Source: Chloroflexota bacterium (lineage in GTDB: Bacteria; Chloroflexota; Dehalococcoidia; Lucifugimonadales; Lucifugimonadaceae). From it: a stretch of 64,000 nt of DNA. Every line of letters begins with the position of its first letter. Position 1 is the first letter of the stretch. The stretch covers positions 67,953 through 131,952 of the forward strand of contig JABMNO010000024.1 in the NCBI GenBank assembly GCA_013204555.1, read 5' to 3'. Both the position numbers and the translations under genes were made by a program. Shown here piece after piece: positions 42,930 to 51,324 of the stretch. The notes beneath the pieces were generated by a model. The model was given only the letters and a program-made list of their open reading frames with translations, was not told the origin of the DNA and did no database searches.

Positions 42930-43985
42930 CTACAACGCCAGCGCCGTAGAGAAATCGGGACATCCCGCCCAGCGACCAGGGTCGGTTGCGCGCATCACAG
43001 CAATCGTCTTGATCACTTCAGGATTGGCAAGTCCATGGGGCGCCTGACCTTGAAGAATTCGCAACACGTTCTCAGCTTGCTTGATGGAGCCTGCTGCGCC
43101 CGAAGTTGGCGATGAGCCAGCGGTGTGCGGCGTGATCGTCAGGTTAGGCAGTGTGAGAAGCGGATCCTCAGGGTCAATTGGCTCGATCTCTGTGACGTCG
43201 ATTCCGGCCGCTGAGATTGATCCCTCTTTGAGGGCGACGAACAGGGATGCCGGATCGACAATTGGACCGCGTGCGCAGTTGATCAGCACTGCGGTTGGCT
43301 TCATCTTGTCGAAAGCTGTGCGGTCGAAGATGTGATTAGTTTCCGCGGTGGCGGGAGTATGGATTGTGATGTAGTCAGATTCGGCCAGTAGCTCGTCGAA
43401 CTCAACCAGTTGAACGCCGTACAGGTCAGCAGTCGTCTGCGGTACATATGGGTCATAAGCAATAATCCGCTCGGGACCAAAGCCACGCACTCGACTGGCG
43501 AACGCCTTGCCGATGTTGCCAAGTCCAAAGATGCCCACCGTGTGTCCGGCAATACGCCTCAGCTTGCCCCGGAACTCAAGCATCTGCGCTGGATCATCGC
43601 TCCACTTGCCCTGCTTGATAGCGGCGCGCTGCTCTGGAACAAGCCGTGTGATCGATAGCAACAGCGCCATCGCGTGATCGGCCACTTCGGACGTATTGAT
43701 ACCGGGAGTGTTGCAGGCACAGATGCCAAGCTCAGTCGCCGCATCAAGGTCTATTGAGTCGACGCCGACACCTGACCTGCTAACCACCTTGAGTTTTGGG
43801 GACGCCTCAAGGACCTGACGGTCGGTCAAAGGCCAGATTCCAATCATTGCGCCGTCGACGTCCTTAAGAATGTCGATCACCTCTGCAGTTGTGGTGGGTT
43901 CAGCCTCTACAACCTCAATTCCAGCGGCTTTGAAGATGTCTACGCGCGGGTTTGGGCGGCCTATTGATGCAACTTTGAGTGCCAA
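42930..43985 (-). CDS. D-2-hydroxyacid dehydrogenase (phosphoglycerate dehydrogenase-like)
   Basis: 351 residues. NAD-binding motif HTVGIFGLGNIGKAFASRVRGFG followed by AYDPYVP. Catalytic residues are Arg in NCARGPIVD, Glu in DVTEIEPIDPEDPL and His in ITPHTAGSS. The order and spacing match the family that includes SerA, glyoxylate/hydroxypyruvate reductase and others. There is no ACT domain, so a dedicated serine-pathway SerA with feedback control is less likely. Probably reduces a 2-keto acid from sugar-acid breakdown. It lies alone on the minus strand, divergent from the HAD gene at 44,128. Confidence 0.86.
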   Translation of the reverse strand: MALKVASIGRPNPRVDIFKAAGIEVVEAEPTTTAEVIDILKDVDGAMIGIWPLTDRQVLEASPKLKVVSRSGVGVDSIDLDAATELGICACNTPGINTSEVADHAMALLLSITRLVPEQRAAIKQGKWSDDPAQMLEFRGKLRRIAGHTVGIFGLGNIGKAFASRVRGFGPERIIAYDPYVPQTTADLYGVQLVEFDELLAESDYITIHTPATAETNHIFDRTAFDKMKPTAVLINCARGPIVDPASLFVALKEGSISAAGIDVTEIEPIDPEDPLLTLPNLTITPHTAGSSPTSGAAGSIKQAENVLRILQGQAPHGLANPEVIKTIAVMRATDPGRWAGCPDFSTALAL

Positions 43986-44127
43986 GGTAATCGGTCCTTT
44001 TCTGTGGAGTTCCTGAGAGTGCGCAGTATATGCGCGCTTTGATCAACCGGCGGCGATTCCGACAACTGAGCATCAAAAGCTCGTGACAATTTCAGGTTGC
44101 GAGAGGTAGATGATACTGGAGTGATCA

Positions 44128-44793
44128 ATGCCCAGAACGATAGTTTTTGATGTGAACGAGACGTTGCTGGATCTTGGGGCGCTTGCTGTGCCGTTTGCTG
44201 AGGTATTTGGCGATGCTTCGGCGAGGGGGCTGTGGTTTGCGCAGGTTCTTCAGACGGCAATGACGAGCAACGCAATTGGTCGGTACAGCAACTTTGGCGT
44301 GATTGGGGGAGCGGCACTGGAGATGGTGGCTGAGCGCCGGGGGGTGACACTCTCGGATCATAATCGTGCGAATATTCTGGGGACGATACGCGAGATGCCG
44401 GCGCATCCTGAAGTTCCATCGGCTCTTGAGCGACTCAAGACTGCCGGCTATCGGCTTGCCACCTTGACCAACTCCCCTCCTGCTGCTGTTGATGCCCAAC
44501 TGGCCTTCGCCGGAATCGCCGATATGTTCGAGATGTCCCTATCAGTTGACGCCGTAAGCAAGTTTAAACCGCACAGGGCGGCCTACGACATGGCGGCTCG
44601 TCGGCTCGATGTTGCGCCGGCTGAATTGATGCTTGTGGCGGCGCACAACTGGGACACGTCCGGAGCAATAGCCGCAGGATGGCAGGCCGCGTTCGTCGCC
44701 CGCCCCGGCATGGTGCTGGGCCCGCTAGACGCGACTCCACAGATTGTAGGCGCCGACATGACGGATGTTGTGAAGCAGATATTGCACGAGTGA
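44128..44793 (+). CDS. Haloacid dehalogenase type II-like hydrolase, copy 2
   Basis: 221 residues. HAD motifs: TIVFDVNETLLDL (nucleophile Asp), LATLTNSPPAAV (motif II), FKPHRAAYDMAARRL (motif III Lys) and LMLVAAHNWDTSGAIAAGWQAAFVARPG (motif IV). DVNET/LTNS/AAHNWD places it in the same dehalogenase-like group as the gene at 22,099, but the two are far apart in sequence. Plausible substrates are 2-haloacids or small phosphate esters. The start is ATG 44128. A hairpin follows at 44811. Confidence 0.82.
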   Translation: MPRTIVFDVNETLLDLGALAVPFAEVFGDASARGLWFAQVLQTAMTSNAIGRYSNFGVIGGAALEMVAERRGVTLSDHNRANILGTIREMPAHPEVPSALERLKTAGYRLATLTNSPPAAVDAQLAFAGIADMFEMSLSVDAVSKFKPHRAAYDMAARRLDVAPAELMLVAAHNWDTSGAIAAGWQAAFVARPGMVLGPLDATPQIVGADMTDVVKQILHE

Positions 44794-45108
44794 CCAATTC
44801 CAACGCGCAACCCCTACGTCCACGGGAACTACACGTAGGGGCGTCTGCGATAGCTGCGCCCTGGAACGCAGCCACATCTGTACACCGCATCCACGACTCT
44901 CAAACCGAATGCAGGGTGCTTTGACCGTACCGTTCGCGATGCAATGACCTGGGTGCAGCTATCGCAGCCACCCCTACGCATGTGCTTGAAATTATCGGCG
45001 CACCAGAAGCCAAAAGCCCCCGTTCGCTTGCCTCATTGCGGTAATCTTAATTATTACGTCTTCACATTTGCGCGCCAGTAGGCGCGATAGACCCAACGGT
45101 AGCCGCGC
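44794..45108. other. Intergenic region before leuS with inverted repeats
   Basis: CCCCTACGT / ACGTAGGGG (44811-44819 and 44833-44841) form a hairpin that may end the HAD gene. A second, longer imperfect inverted repeat pairs 44834-44860 with 44952-44978, about 23 of 27 bases matching (core TGCGATAGCTGC / GCAGCTATCGCA). It has no T-box features and no tRNA. Confidence 0.55.
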
Positions 45109-47598
45109 GTGACAAGCACTGAACGACAGCAAACTGAGTCGCAATTCGAGGTCGATCGCTATGATCCTTCTGATCTAGAACTCAAGTGGCGAGCACGGTG
45201 GGATGAGTCCGGCCTCCACAAGACACGGGACACGGTTGAGGGCAAGCCCAACTGGTATGCGCTCGTCATGTTCCCGTACCCATCGGGTGACCTGCACGTG
45301 GGGCACTGGTTTCAGTACGTTGGGGCGGATGCGCATGCTCGATTCAAGCGCATGGAGGGGTTCAACGTCCTGCATCCACAGGGCTTCGACGCATTTGGAC
45401 TGCCCGCCGAAAACGCGGCGATTTTGAACAACATTAATCCCGCCGAATTCACGCGCGAGACAATTGAGAACGCTCGTCGTCAGTTCCGGCTCATGGGCAC
45501 GTCATATGACTGGGATCGCGAGATCATCACTTGCGAGCCTGAGTACTACAAGTGGAATCAATACTTCTTCCTGAAGTTCATGGAGAAGGGGATTGCGTAT
45601 CGGGCGGACGGTCCGGTGAACTGGTGCAACAGTTGCCAGACTACGCTCGCCAACGAGCAGGTGAAGGACGGTGCCTGCGAGCGCTGTGGAACCGTTATCG
45701 AACGTCGAAATATGACCCAGTGGTATTTCAAGATCACCGACTACGCCGATGAGCTGCTCGACATGGATAACATCGATTGGCCTGACCGCATCAAGCTGAT
45801 GCAGACGAACTGGATTGGTCGGTCTGAAGGCGCAGATTTCAACTTCGATATTTCTGAGTACGGTATTGAAGCGCAGCACATCACGACGTTCACAACCCGT
45901 ATCGACACTGTCTACGGAGTGACGTTTATTGTGCTTGCTCCGGAGCACCCACTTGTTGAATCTTTGACGCAACCGGATCAGGCCGAGGCTGTGCAGGCGT
46001 ACATCGCGTCTGCCGCTGCTGCTTCTGAAGTGGAGCGCACTTCCACGGAACGCGAGAAGACTGGAGTCCCGACTGGCTCCTACGCGATCAACCCTTTGAA
46101 CGGCGATCGTGTGCCGATTCTGGTGGGCGATTATGTGCTGGCCAGCTATGGGACTGGCGCGGTGATGGGCGTTCCTGCTCACGATGAGCGTGACTTCGTT
46201 TTCGCCACGAAGTACGACCTACCAATCAGGGTTGTTGTCGCACCTGATGGGTGGGATGGCTCGGATCTGGAGGAGGCATATCTGGCTCCAGGCGCGCAGG
46301 TGAACTCCGGCGAATTTGATGGTCTCAACAGCACCGAAGGCATGCAGAAGATCTCAGACAAGATTGAGGCTGAGGGCTGGGGTCATCGGACTATTTCATA
46401 CAAGATGCGTGACTGGCTGATTTCCAGACAGCGCTACTGGGGCACGCCGATTCCGGTCGTCTACTGCGATGACTGCGGGACAGTGCCAGTGCCCGTTGAC
46501 CAGCTGCCGGTAGAACTTCCACGTGAGGCGCAGTTCAAACCCACGGGCCGCTCGCCGTTGATCGACGATGAGTCGTTCGTCAACACAACATGTCCCCGCT
46601 GCGGCAAGCCAGCGAAGCGTGAGACAGACACCATGGACACGTTCATGGACTCTTCCTGGTATCACCTGCGCTTCACCGATCCTCATAACGATGACGCACC
46701 ATTCGATCTTGAGCGGGCGAAAAACTGGATGCCGGTCCACCGTTACATGGGCGGCGTAGAGCATGCCGTCATGCACCTGCTCTACTCGCGCTTCTTCAAC
46801 AAGGCCCTCCGCGATCTGGGCATAGTCGACTTCGACGAGCCGTACACCCGCCTGTTCAACCAGGGAATCATGACCACCGAAGGCGGCAAGATTTCCAAGC
46901 GCAACCGGCCAATGCCTGCCGACCCGCTGGTGGAGCGATTTGGCACGGACACAGTCCGCACCTACCTGATGTTCCTTGGCCCCTGGGGCGATGGTGGTAT
47001 GTGGTCAGACGAAGGGATGAACGGCCCGTCGCGCTGGCTAAACCGTGTGTGGGACCTTGCCAATCGTGATCCTGAGAGACTCGGCTCGGTTCCTGTCGAT
47101 AACGCCGTCGATAGTGGAATTCTGCGCGGTGGCCATGCCCTTTCGAAGAAGGCCGTCGTCGATTTCGAGGCGTTCAAATTCAACACCGTTATCGCCGGTC
47201 TGATGGAGTACACGAACGAACTGGCCAAGGCGTGGGACGCTGGCGGTGTGTCTCCCGCAACGTGGAGTGAGGCTATCGAGCGCACGCTGCTGATCCTTGC
47301 GCCAATCGCACCCCACATCACCGAAGAGCTGTGGGAGCGGACGGGCCACGAGTTCTCGATACACTCGCAGAGCCTGCCGTCATGGAAAGAAGACCTGACG
47401 ATGGCTGAGACGGTGACCATAGTGGTGCAGATCAACGGCAAGCTGCGCGCCCGCCTCGAAATGCCCGCCGATTCCACAGAAGATCAGGTGGCCGCCGTCG
47501 CCATGGCTGAGAGCAATGTGCAGGCGCACACTGAAGGCAAGCAAATTCGCAAACAGATCTACGTCCCGAACAAGCTGCTGAATCTGGTTGTTGGGTAG
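45109..47598 (+). CDS. leuS: Leucyl-tRNA synthetase
   Basis: 829 residues from GTG 45109, standard bacterial size. The class I signature is PYPSGDLHVGHWFQYVGAD (HIGH as HVGH); a Cys4 zinc-like knuckle follows at CNSCQTTLANEQVKDGACERC. The editing domain (about 230-400) contains TRIDTVYGVTF and GTGAVMGVPAHDERD, with the conserved Thr and Asp. A second Cys set is in CDDCGTV and CPRCGKP. The KMSKS loop reads GGKISKRNRP, a degenerate form. The C-terminal domain ends in KQIRKQIYVPNKLLNLVVG. It charges tRNA-Leu and edits norvaline or isoleucine errors. Confidence 0.96.
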   Translation: MTSTERQQTESQFEVDRYDPSDLELKWRARWDESGLHKTRDTVEGKPNWYALVMFPYPSGDLHVGHWFQYVGADAHARFKRMEGFNVLHPQGFDAFGLPAENAAILNNINPAEFTRETIENARRQFRLMGTSYDWDREIITCEPEYYKWNQYFFLKFMEKGIAYRADGPVNWCNSCQTTLANEQVKDGACERCGTVIERRNMTQWYFKITDYADELLDMDNIDWPDRIKLMQTNWIGRSEGADFNFDISEYGIEAQHITTFTTRIDTVYGVTFIVLAPEHPLVESLTQPDQAEAVQAYIASAAAASEVERTSTEREKTGVPTGSYAINPLNGDRVPILVGDYVLASYGTGAVMGVPAHDERDFVFATKYDLPIRVVVAPDGWDGSDLEEAYLAPGAQVNSGEFDGLNSTEGMQKISDKIEAEGWGHRTISYKMRDWLISRQRYWGTPIPVVYCDDCGTVPVPVDQLPVELPREAQFKPTGRSPLIDDESFVNTTCPRCGKPAKRETDTMDTFMDSSWYHLRFTDPHNDDAPFDLERAKNWMPVHRYMGGVEHAVMHLLYSRFFNKALRDLGIVDFDEPYTRLFNQGIMTTEGGKISKRNRPMPADPLVERFGTDTVRTYLMFLGPWGDGGMWSDEGMNGPSRWLNRVWDLANRDPERLGSVPVDNAVDSGILRGGHALSKKAVVDFEAFKFNTVIAGLMEYTNELAKAWDAGGVSPATWSEAIERTLLILAPIAPHITEELWERTGHEFSIHSQSLPSWKEDLTMAETVTIVVQINGKLRARLEMPADSTEDQVAAVAMAESNVQAHTEGKQIRKQIYVPNKLLNLVVG

Positions 47599-47617
47599 CA
47601 ATCCACCCGTAGGTTCC

Positions 47618-47962
47618 GTGCTCGCGTGGCGATTCAACCACATTGGGGATTGCAATCGCTACGGCAACTGCGTGGATCACCCGTATTTCGAACGCCCCAC
47701 TCTGAAGGAGTTGGAAGCATATCCAGACCGGCTGCCGAATGGCGCTGGAGCACTGGTGTACGTGGCGAGCGATGCGGTAACGCTGGATGGCGAGCCCGAG
47801 GATCGTTCGGACACGGCGTATCAGGAACTGCGCGCTCGATCAGACGATCTCAGGGCGGCGGTTGGCGAGGCCATACATCAGTTCCACCGGAATCACTCGG
47901 AGCGCGTCGAGACGATACTCGACTCCGCAGCTTCATCATATGATCGCGGCAGAAACAGTTAG
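47618..47962 (+). CDS. Conserved-looking protein of unknown function
   Basis: 114 residues from GTG 47618; an earlier TTG (47588) would overlap leuS. The N-terminus is distinctive: AWRFNHIGDCNRYGNCVDHPYF, with two Cys spaced by five. It continues with a Pro/Asp-rich middle and a helical C-terminus (AVGEAIHQFHRNHSERVETIL). No family was recognised. It lies between leuS and the mannonate-dehydratase-like gene, 17 bp before the latter, so it is probably part of that unit. Confidence 0.45.
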   Translation: MLAWRFNHIGDCNRYGNCVDHPYFERPTLKELEAYPDRLPNGAGALVYVASDAVTLDGEPEDRSDTAYQELRARSDDLRAAVGEAIHQFHRNHSERVETILDSAASSYDRGRNS

Positions 47963-47979
47963 AGGTAATCGAGGTCACC

Positions 47980-48981
47980 GTGGTTAAAGTTTTCCTGTCG
48001 ACGGACTTTTCAGATGACCGCCTGAAGTTTGCAGCCCAGATTGGTGTCGATGGGGTCTCGGGCGCTCCAACACCTAATCCTGCTGATGATGGCTACTACA
48101 CCCTCGAATCGCTCAAACAGTGGAAATCTAAGGTGGAGTCGTACGGCCTTGAGTTGATGTGCATTCGCCTTGTTCCATGGTCATGGACCTACAAGTGGAT
48201 GCTGGGACTAGAGGGCAGAGACGAGCAGATTGAGAACTACAAAAAAACAATCCGCAACGTGGGAGAAGCCGGTCTCGATTTCCTCATCTACAACATGCAC
48301 GCGCTGCGCATCTACCGCACCTCCAACCAGGCGCCAGAACGGGGTGGAGCGCGCTCAACAAGCTTCGATATCAATCTCGCCAGGAATATGCCGCTCATGG
48401 AGCATCCAAACTCTGGCGTCGATATTTCATTGATTCCCGAAGCCGAGCGGAGACCTGTCACTGACGAGCAGATGTGGGACAACCTGCGTTACTTCCTGGA
48501 AGCGGTTGTACCGGTGGCCGAAGAGTCGGGAGTCCGACTGGGCCTTCACCCAGACGATCCTCCCGTGCCGGAGATCGCCGGTGTGGCCCGCATCATGCGA
48601 AGTGCCGACGCGTTCCAGAAGTTCGTGGACCTGGTCCCCAGCGATAACTCGGGCGTCGTCTTCTGCCAGGGCTGCTTTACCGAGATGGGCTGTGACATTC
48701 CAGCCGAGATACGCCGCTTCGGTGAGCAGGGCAAACTTTTTTCGGTCGATTTCCGAAACATCAAAGGCACGCTGGACAACTTCCAGGAGACCTTCCCGGA
48801 AACCGGCAACGCAGACATGGCCGCAGCGATGCAGGCATACCACGAAGTCGGATTCGACGGCTGGATGACCCCCGACCACGCCATCCAGCTCGACGGCGAC
48901 ACAGACTGGGGCCACCGCTACTGGGCCTACGCCGTGGGCCACATCCGCGGCCTCGATCAGGCGCTAAACGCCACACGGTAG
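47980..48981 (+). CDS. Mannonate dehydratase-like TIM-barrel protein (UxuA family)
   Basis: 333 residues from GTG 47980, with GAGGT just upstream. UxuA hallmarks: ESGVRLGLHPDDPPVPEIAGVARIM (metal-ligand His), VFCQGCFTEMGCD (Cys and metal ligand), SVDFRNIKGTLDNFQETFPETGNADM and the C-terminal MTPDHAIQLDGDTDWGHRYW. These segments carry the Mn/Fe ligands and the base. The family dehydrates D-mannonate to 2-keto-3-deoxygluconate. The position where UxuA has VHxRNV reads VDFRNI, so one His is replaced by Asp, and a different substrate or chemistry is possible. Together with the aldolase at 49,262 it would make a short sugar-acid route. Confidence 0.8.
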   Translation: MVKVFLSTDFSDDRLKFAAQIGVDGVSGAPTPNPADDGYYTLESLKQWKSKVESYGLELMCIRLVPWSWTYKWMLGLEGRDEQIENYKKTIRNVGEAGLDFLIYNMHALRIYRTSNQAPERGGARSTSFDINLARNMPLMEHPNSGVDISLIPEAERRPVTDEQMWDNLRYFLEAVVPVAEESGVRLGLHPDDPPVPEIAGVARIMRSADAFQKFVDLVPSDNSGVVFCQGCFTEMGCDIPAEIRRFGEQGKLFSVDFRNIKGTLDNFQETFPETGNADMAAAMQAYHEVGFDGWMTPDHAIQLDGDTDWGHRYWAYAVGHIRGLDQALNATR

Positions 48982-49261
48982 CAACCGAATTCGGATATCG
49001 AGACGTCGATGCCAGCCGCTTCACATCGTCTTCCTGGCGGAGGCGGGGATCCAGTGGGTGCACACATGTCACTGTCCACAGACATCCTGTTGAGGCACAC
49101 GCTTGCGCTAGCCGCGGGTCATCCCAGGCTACAAATCCACTATGGCCCGCCCGCCCACACTACGCCAGGTGACTCGACAACACCCTCCTGTTGACCTGTT
49201 TTCCTCTATGCTTGCGGCTCGCATATGAACAGATACACCTGGCAGGGGAGAATCGCACGTC

Positions 49262-50050
49262 ATGAGACCAAACGTTTTGCGGCAGAAGTTGGAGGCGGGT
49301 AAGCCGACGCTGAGTACGCACATTCATAGCGTGTGGCCCGCGGAGATCGAAGTTCTGGGCCTCACCGGTCACTACGATTACGTGGAGTTCGTGGCCGAGT
49401 ACGGATCCTCCGGGTTGCATGACTTCGACAATATGTGCCGCGCAGCCGAGCTTCACAATCTGGGTTCAATGATCAAGATCGACCAGAGCATCATGCCGTT
49501 CCTTGCACAGCGTGGCATTGGCGCTGGATTCTCCAGTGTGCTTTTCACAGACGTTCGGAACATGGATGAACTTCGCGAATGCATTACCGCCGCTCGCCCC
49601 GACCATCCCGACTACGGTGGCACGTACGGTGTAGCCACCCGCCGCAACTCATACCCGGATTACGACTCCACTCAGGAATACGTAAGTAGCGTTGCCGACA
49701 CGGTGCTCGCGTTCATGATTGAGAAGAAGGGCGCTGTAGATATTCTTGATGAGATCCTTGCTGAGCCAAACGTGGAAATGATCCAGTGGGGCCCATCCGA
49801 CTTCGCCATGAGCATTGGTCGTCCCGGTGATACAGGCCATCCGGAAGTTGTTGCCGCCGAGAAGAAGACGTTTGAAGCGGCGATCAAAGCGGGCGTGCCG
49901 CCAAGAGCCGAGATTGGCTCCGCTGATCAGACCAAGAGGTTCCTTGATATGGGCGTACGGCACTTCTCAGTTGGCACCGACATCTCCATCCTTTTCGAGT
50001 TCTGGAAAGCACAGGGCGAGCAGATCGTTCGGGCGCTTCAGGGCGAATAG
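49262..50050 (+). CDS. HpcH/HpaI-family keto-acid aldolase
   Basis: 262 residues. The fold is shown by KPTLSTHIHSVWPAEIEVLGLTGHYDYVEFVAEYG at the N-terminus, IKIDQSIMPFLAQRGIGAGFSSVLFTDVRN, and EKKGAVDILDEILAEPNVEMIQWGPSDFAMSIG near the C-terminus, the last holding the metal-ligand Asp. The conserved Arg/His of the family are partly changed (the segment usually LGPHDLxxDxG reads WGPSDFAMSIG). It likely cleaves a 2-keto-3-deoxy or 4-hydroxy-2-keto acid to pyruvate plus an aldehyde, with a divalent metal. It lies 281 bp after the UxuA-like gene and 18 bp before the M28-like gene. Confidence 0.8.
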   Translation: MRPNVLRQKLEAGKPTLSTHIHSVWPAEIEVLGLTGHYDYVEFVAEYGSSGLHDFDNMCRAAELHNLGSMIKIDQSIMPFLAQRGIGAGFSSVLFTDVRNMDELRECITAARPDHPDYGGTYGVATRRNSYPDYDSTQEYVSSVADTVLAFMIEKKGAVDILDEILAEPNVEMIQWGPSDFAMSIGRPGDTGHPEVVAAEKKTFEAAIKAGVPPRAEIGSADQTKRFLDMGVRHFSVGTDISILFEFWKAQGEQIVRALQGE

Positions 50051-50068
50051 GCCTCCGAGACCACTCTG

Positions 50069-51196
50069 TTGACCGAAACCGAACAGCGCGTCAGCGACAT
50101 CATCCGTGAGTACGACGCTCAGGGCTGGCATCGCACCGGCACGGAGATCGATCACGAGTCGGCGCACTGGCTCGTGGGGCGCGCCGAGCAGCTTGGTGTT
50201 GAGGCCACGCTTGAGTCGCTGCCGTTGCAGCGGGTTGAGCCTGGCGATAGCTTTGTCGAAGTGGACGGGCGGCGTATCGGCGGCATGCCGCTGTTCGACT
50301 GCTCGTACACGGGGCCGGAAGGCGTTTCGGGCAGTCTGGGTGCCGACGGTGACATCCGGCTGTTCGACCTGCCACCAAATCGCGGCGATGAGGAATATCA
50401 GCGGGCTCGACGAGATGCCGATCTGGCGGCCATCGTTGCGATAACTACGGGTGGTCCGCCGGCGCTGGGGCCGAGCAACGCTCCCAGCTTTACCGAACCG
50501 TTTGGCCTGCCCGTGCTGCAGGTGAGCGCCGAGGAGCGGGGGTGGTTGCGGTCGAAAGCTACGAGGGGCACCTCTGCGACCGTGGTAGCAACCGCGACTC
50601 GCACTCCGGCGAGGACGTTCAACGTTGTCGCTGAGATCGCTGGCCGTAGTCCTGAGTTGCCGCCGGTGGTCGTCATGACGCCGCGCAGTGGCTGGTGGGA
50701 GTGTGCGGCAGAACGTGGCGGTGGCATTGCTGCGTGGCTGGAGATCATGCGATCACTGAGCCAGTCCCCTCCCCTGCGGACGGTCAAGTTCATTGCGTCC
50801 ACCGGCCACGAGCTTGGGCACATCGGGCTGGGGTCGTACATCGACAATAACCCTGATCTGCCTACGGGTGCGGCGGTATGGGTGCATCTTGGAGCTTCGA
50901 TAGGCGCCGCAGTCAACTGGCATCCATCACTCCAGACATCAGACCCAGAGTTGGAGACACTCGCCCTCAACCATCTGAAAGACAATAGGCTCAACATCGT
51001 GCCAACCGGCACAGTCGTTGGCGGCGAATCGGAAGAAATCCATAGCCGTGGTGGTCGCTACATCTCGATCGTCGGTAACCACGCTACCTTCCACCAGCAG
51101 GCAGACCGCTGGCCGGACGCGGTGGACGTCAGCGCAACGGCTGAGTACGCGGCGACGACGGCTGAGATCGCGACGGTGCTCGCCAACCATTTATAG
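50069..51196 (+). CDS. M28-peptidase-like protein lacking the zinc ligands
   Basis: 375 residues from TTG 50069. The general order follows M28 aminopeptidases: an N-terminal helix with a cap-like domain (FVEVDGRRIGGMPLFDCSYTG...), then the catalytic fold from FNVVAEIAGRSPELPPVVVMTPRSGWWECAAERGGGIAAWLEIMRSL. Where M28 has GHYDS...PGADDNASG, this has TPRSGWWECAAERGGG, so the first metal His and Asp and the bridging Asp are absent. STGHELGHIGLGSYI keeps the catalytic Glu region. No signal peptide, unlike secreted M28 peptidases. It may be a non-peptidase relative or use a different catalytic set. Its position after the aldolase suggests a role in the same catabolic unit. Confidence 0.65.
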   Translation: MTETEQRVSDIIREYDAQGWHRTGTEIDHESAHWLVGRAEQLGVEATLESLPLQRVEPGDSFVEVDGRRIGGMPLFDCSYTGPEGVSGSLGADGDIRLFDLPPNRGDEEYQRARRDADLAAIVAITTGGPPALGPSNAPSFTEPFGLPVLQVSAEERGWLRSKATRGTSATVVATATRTPARTFNVVAEIAGRSPELPPVVVMTPRSGWWECAAERGGGIAAWLEIMRSLSQSPPLRTVKFIASTGHELGHIGLGSYIDNNPDLPTGAAVWVHLGASIGAAVNWHPSLQTSDPELETLALNHLKDNRLNIVPTGTVVGGESEEIHSRGGRYISIVGNHATFHQQADRWPDAVDVSATAEYAATTAEIATVLANHL

Positions 51197-51291
51197 CGCT
51201 GCCGGTTCTGAGGAGGCGGAAAAAGAGCTGATTCATCGGCTCTGTCTCCTCAAGCGAGCGATTGTTTACCTAATATTGCCGAACAATCACT

Positions 51292-51318
51292 GGACATGCA
51301 CGTTACCGAAACTATACT
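51292..51318 (+). promoter_or_regulatory. Promoter of the FN3/dockerin gene, apparently leaderless
   Basis: TGGACA (51292-51297), 15 bp, TATACT (51313-51318), only 6 bp before ATG 51325. No ribosome site is present, so transcription would start at or next to the start codon. Upstream, GATTGTT / AACAATC (51260-51266 and 51282-51288) is an inverted repeat that could bind a regulator. Confidence 0.45.
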
Positions 51319-51324
51319 GATGGC

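Noticed and set aside
44794..45108. T-box leader for leuS
   Set aside because: No AGGGTGGNACCGCG box, no Stem I pattern and no leucine specifier loop. The inverted repeats present do not fit.
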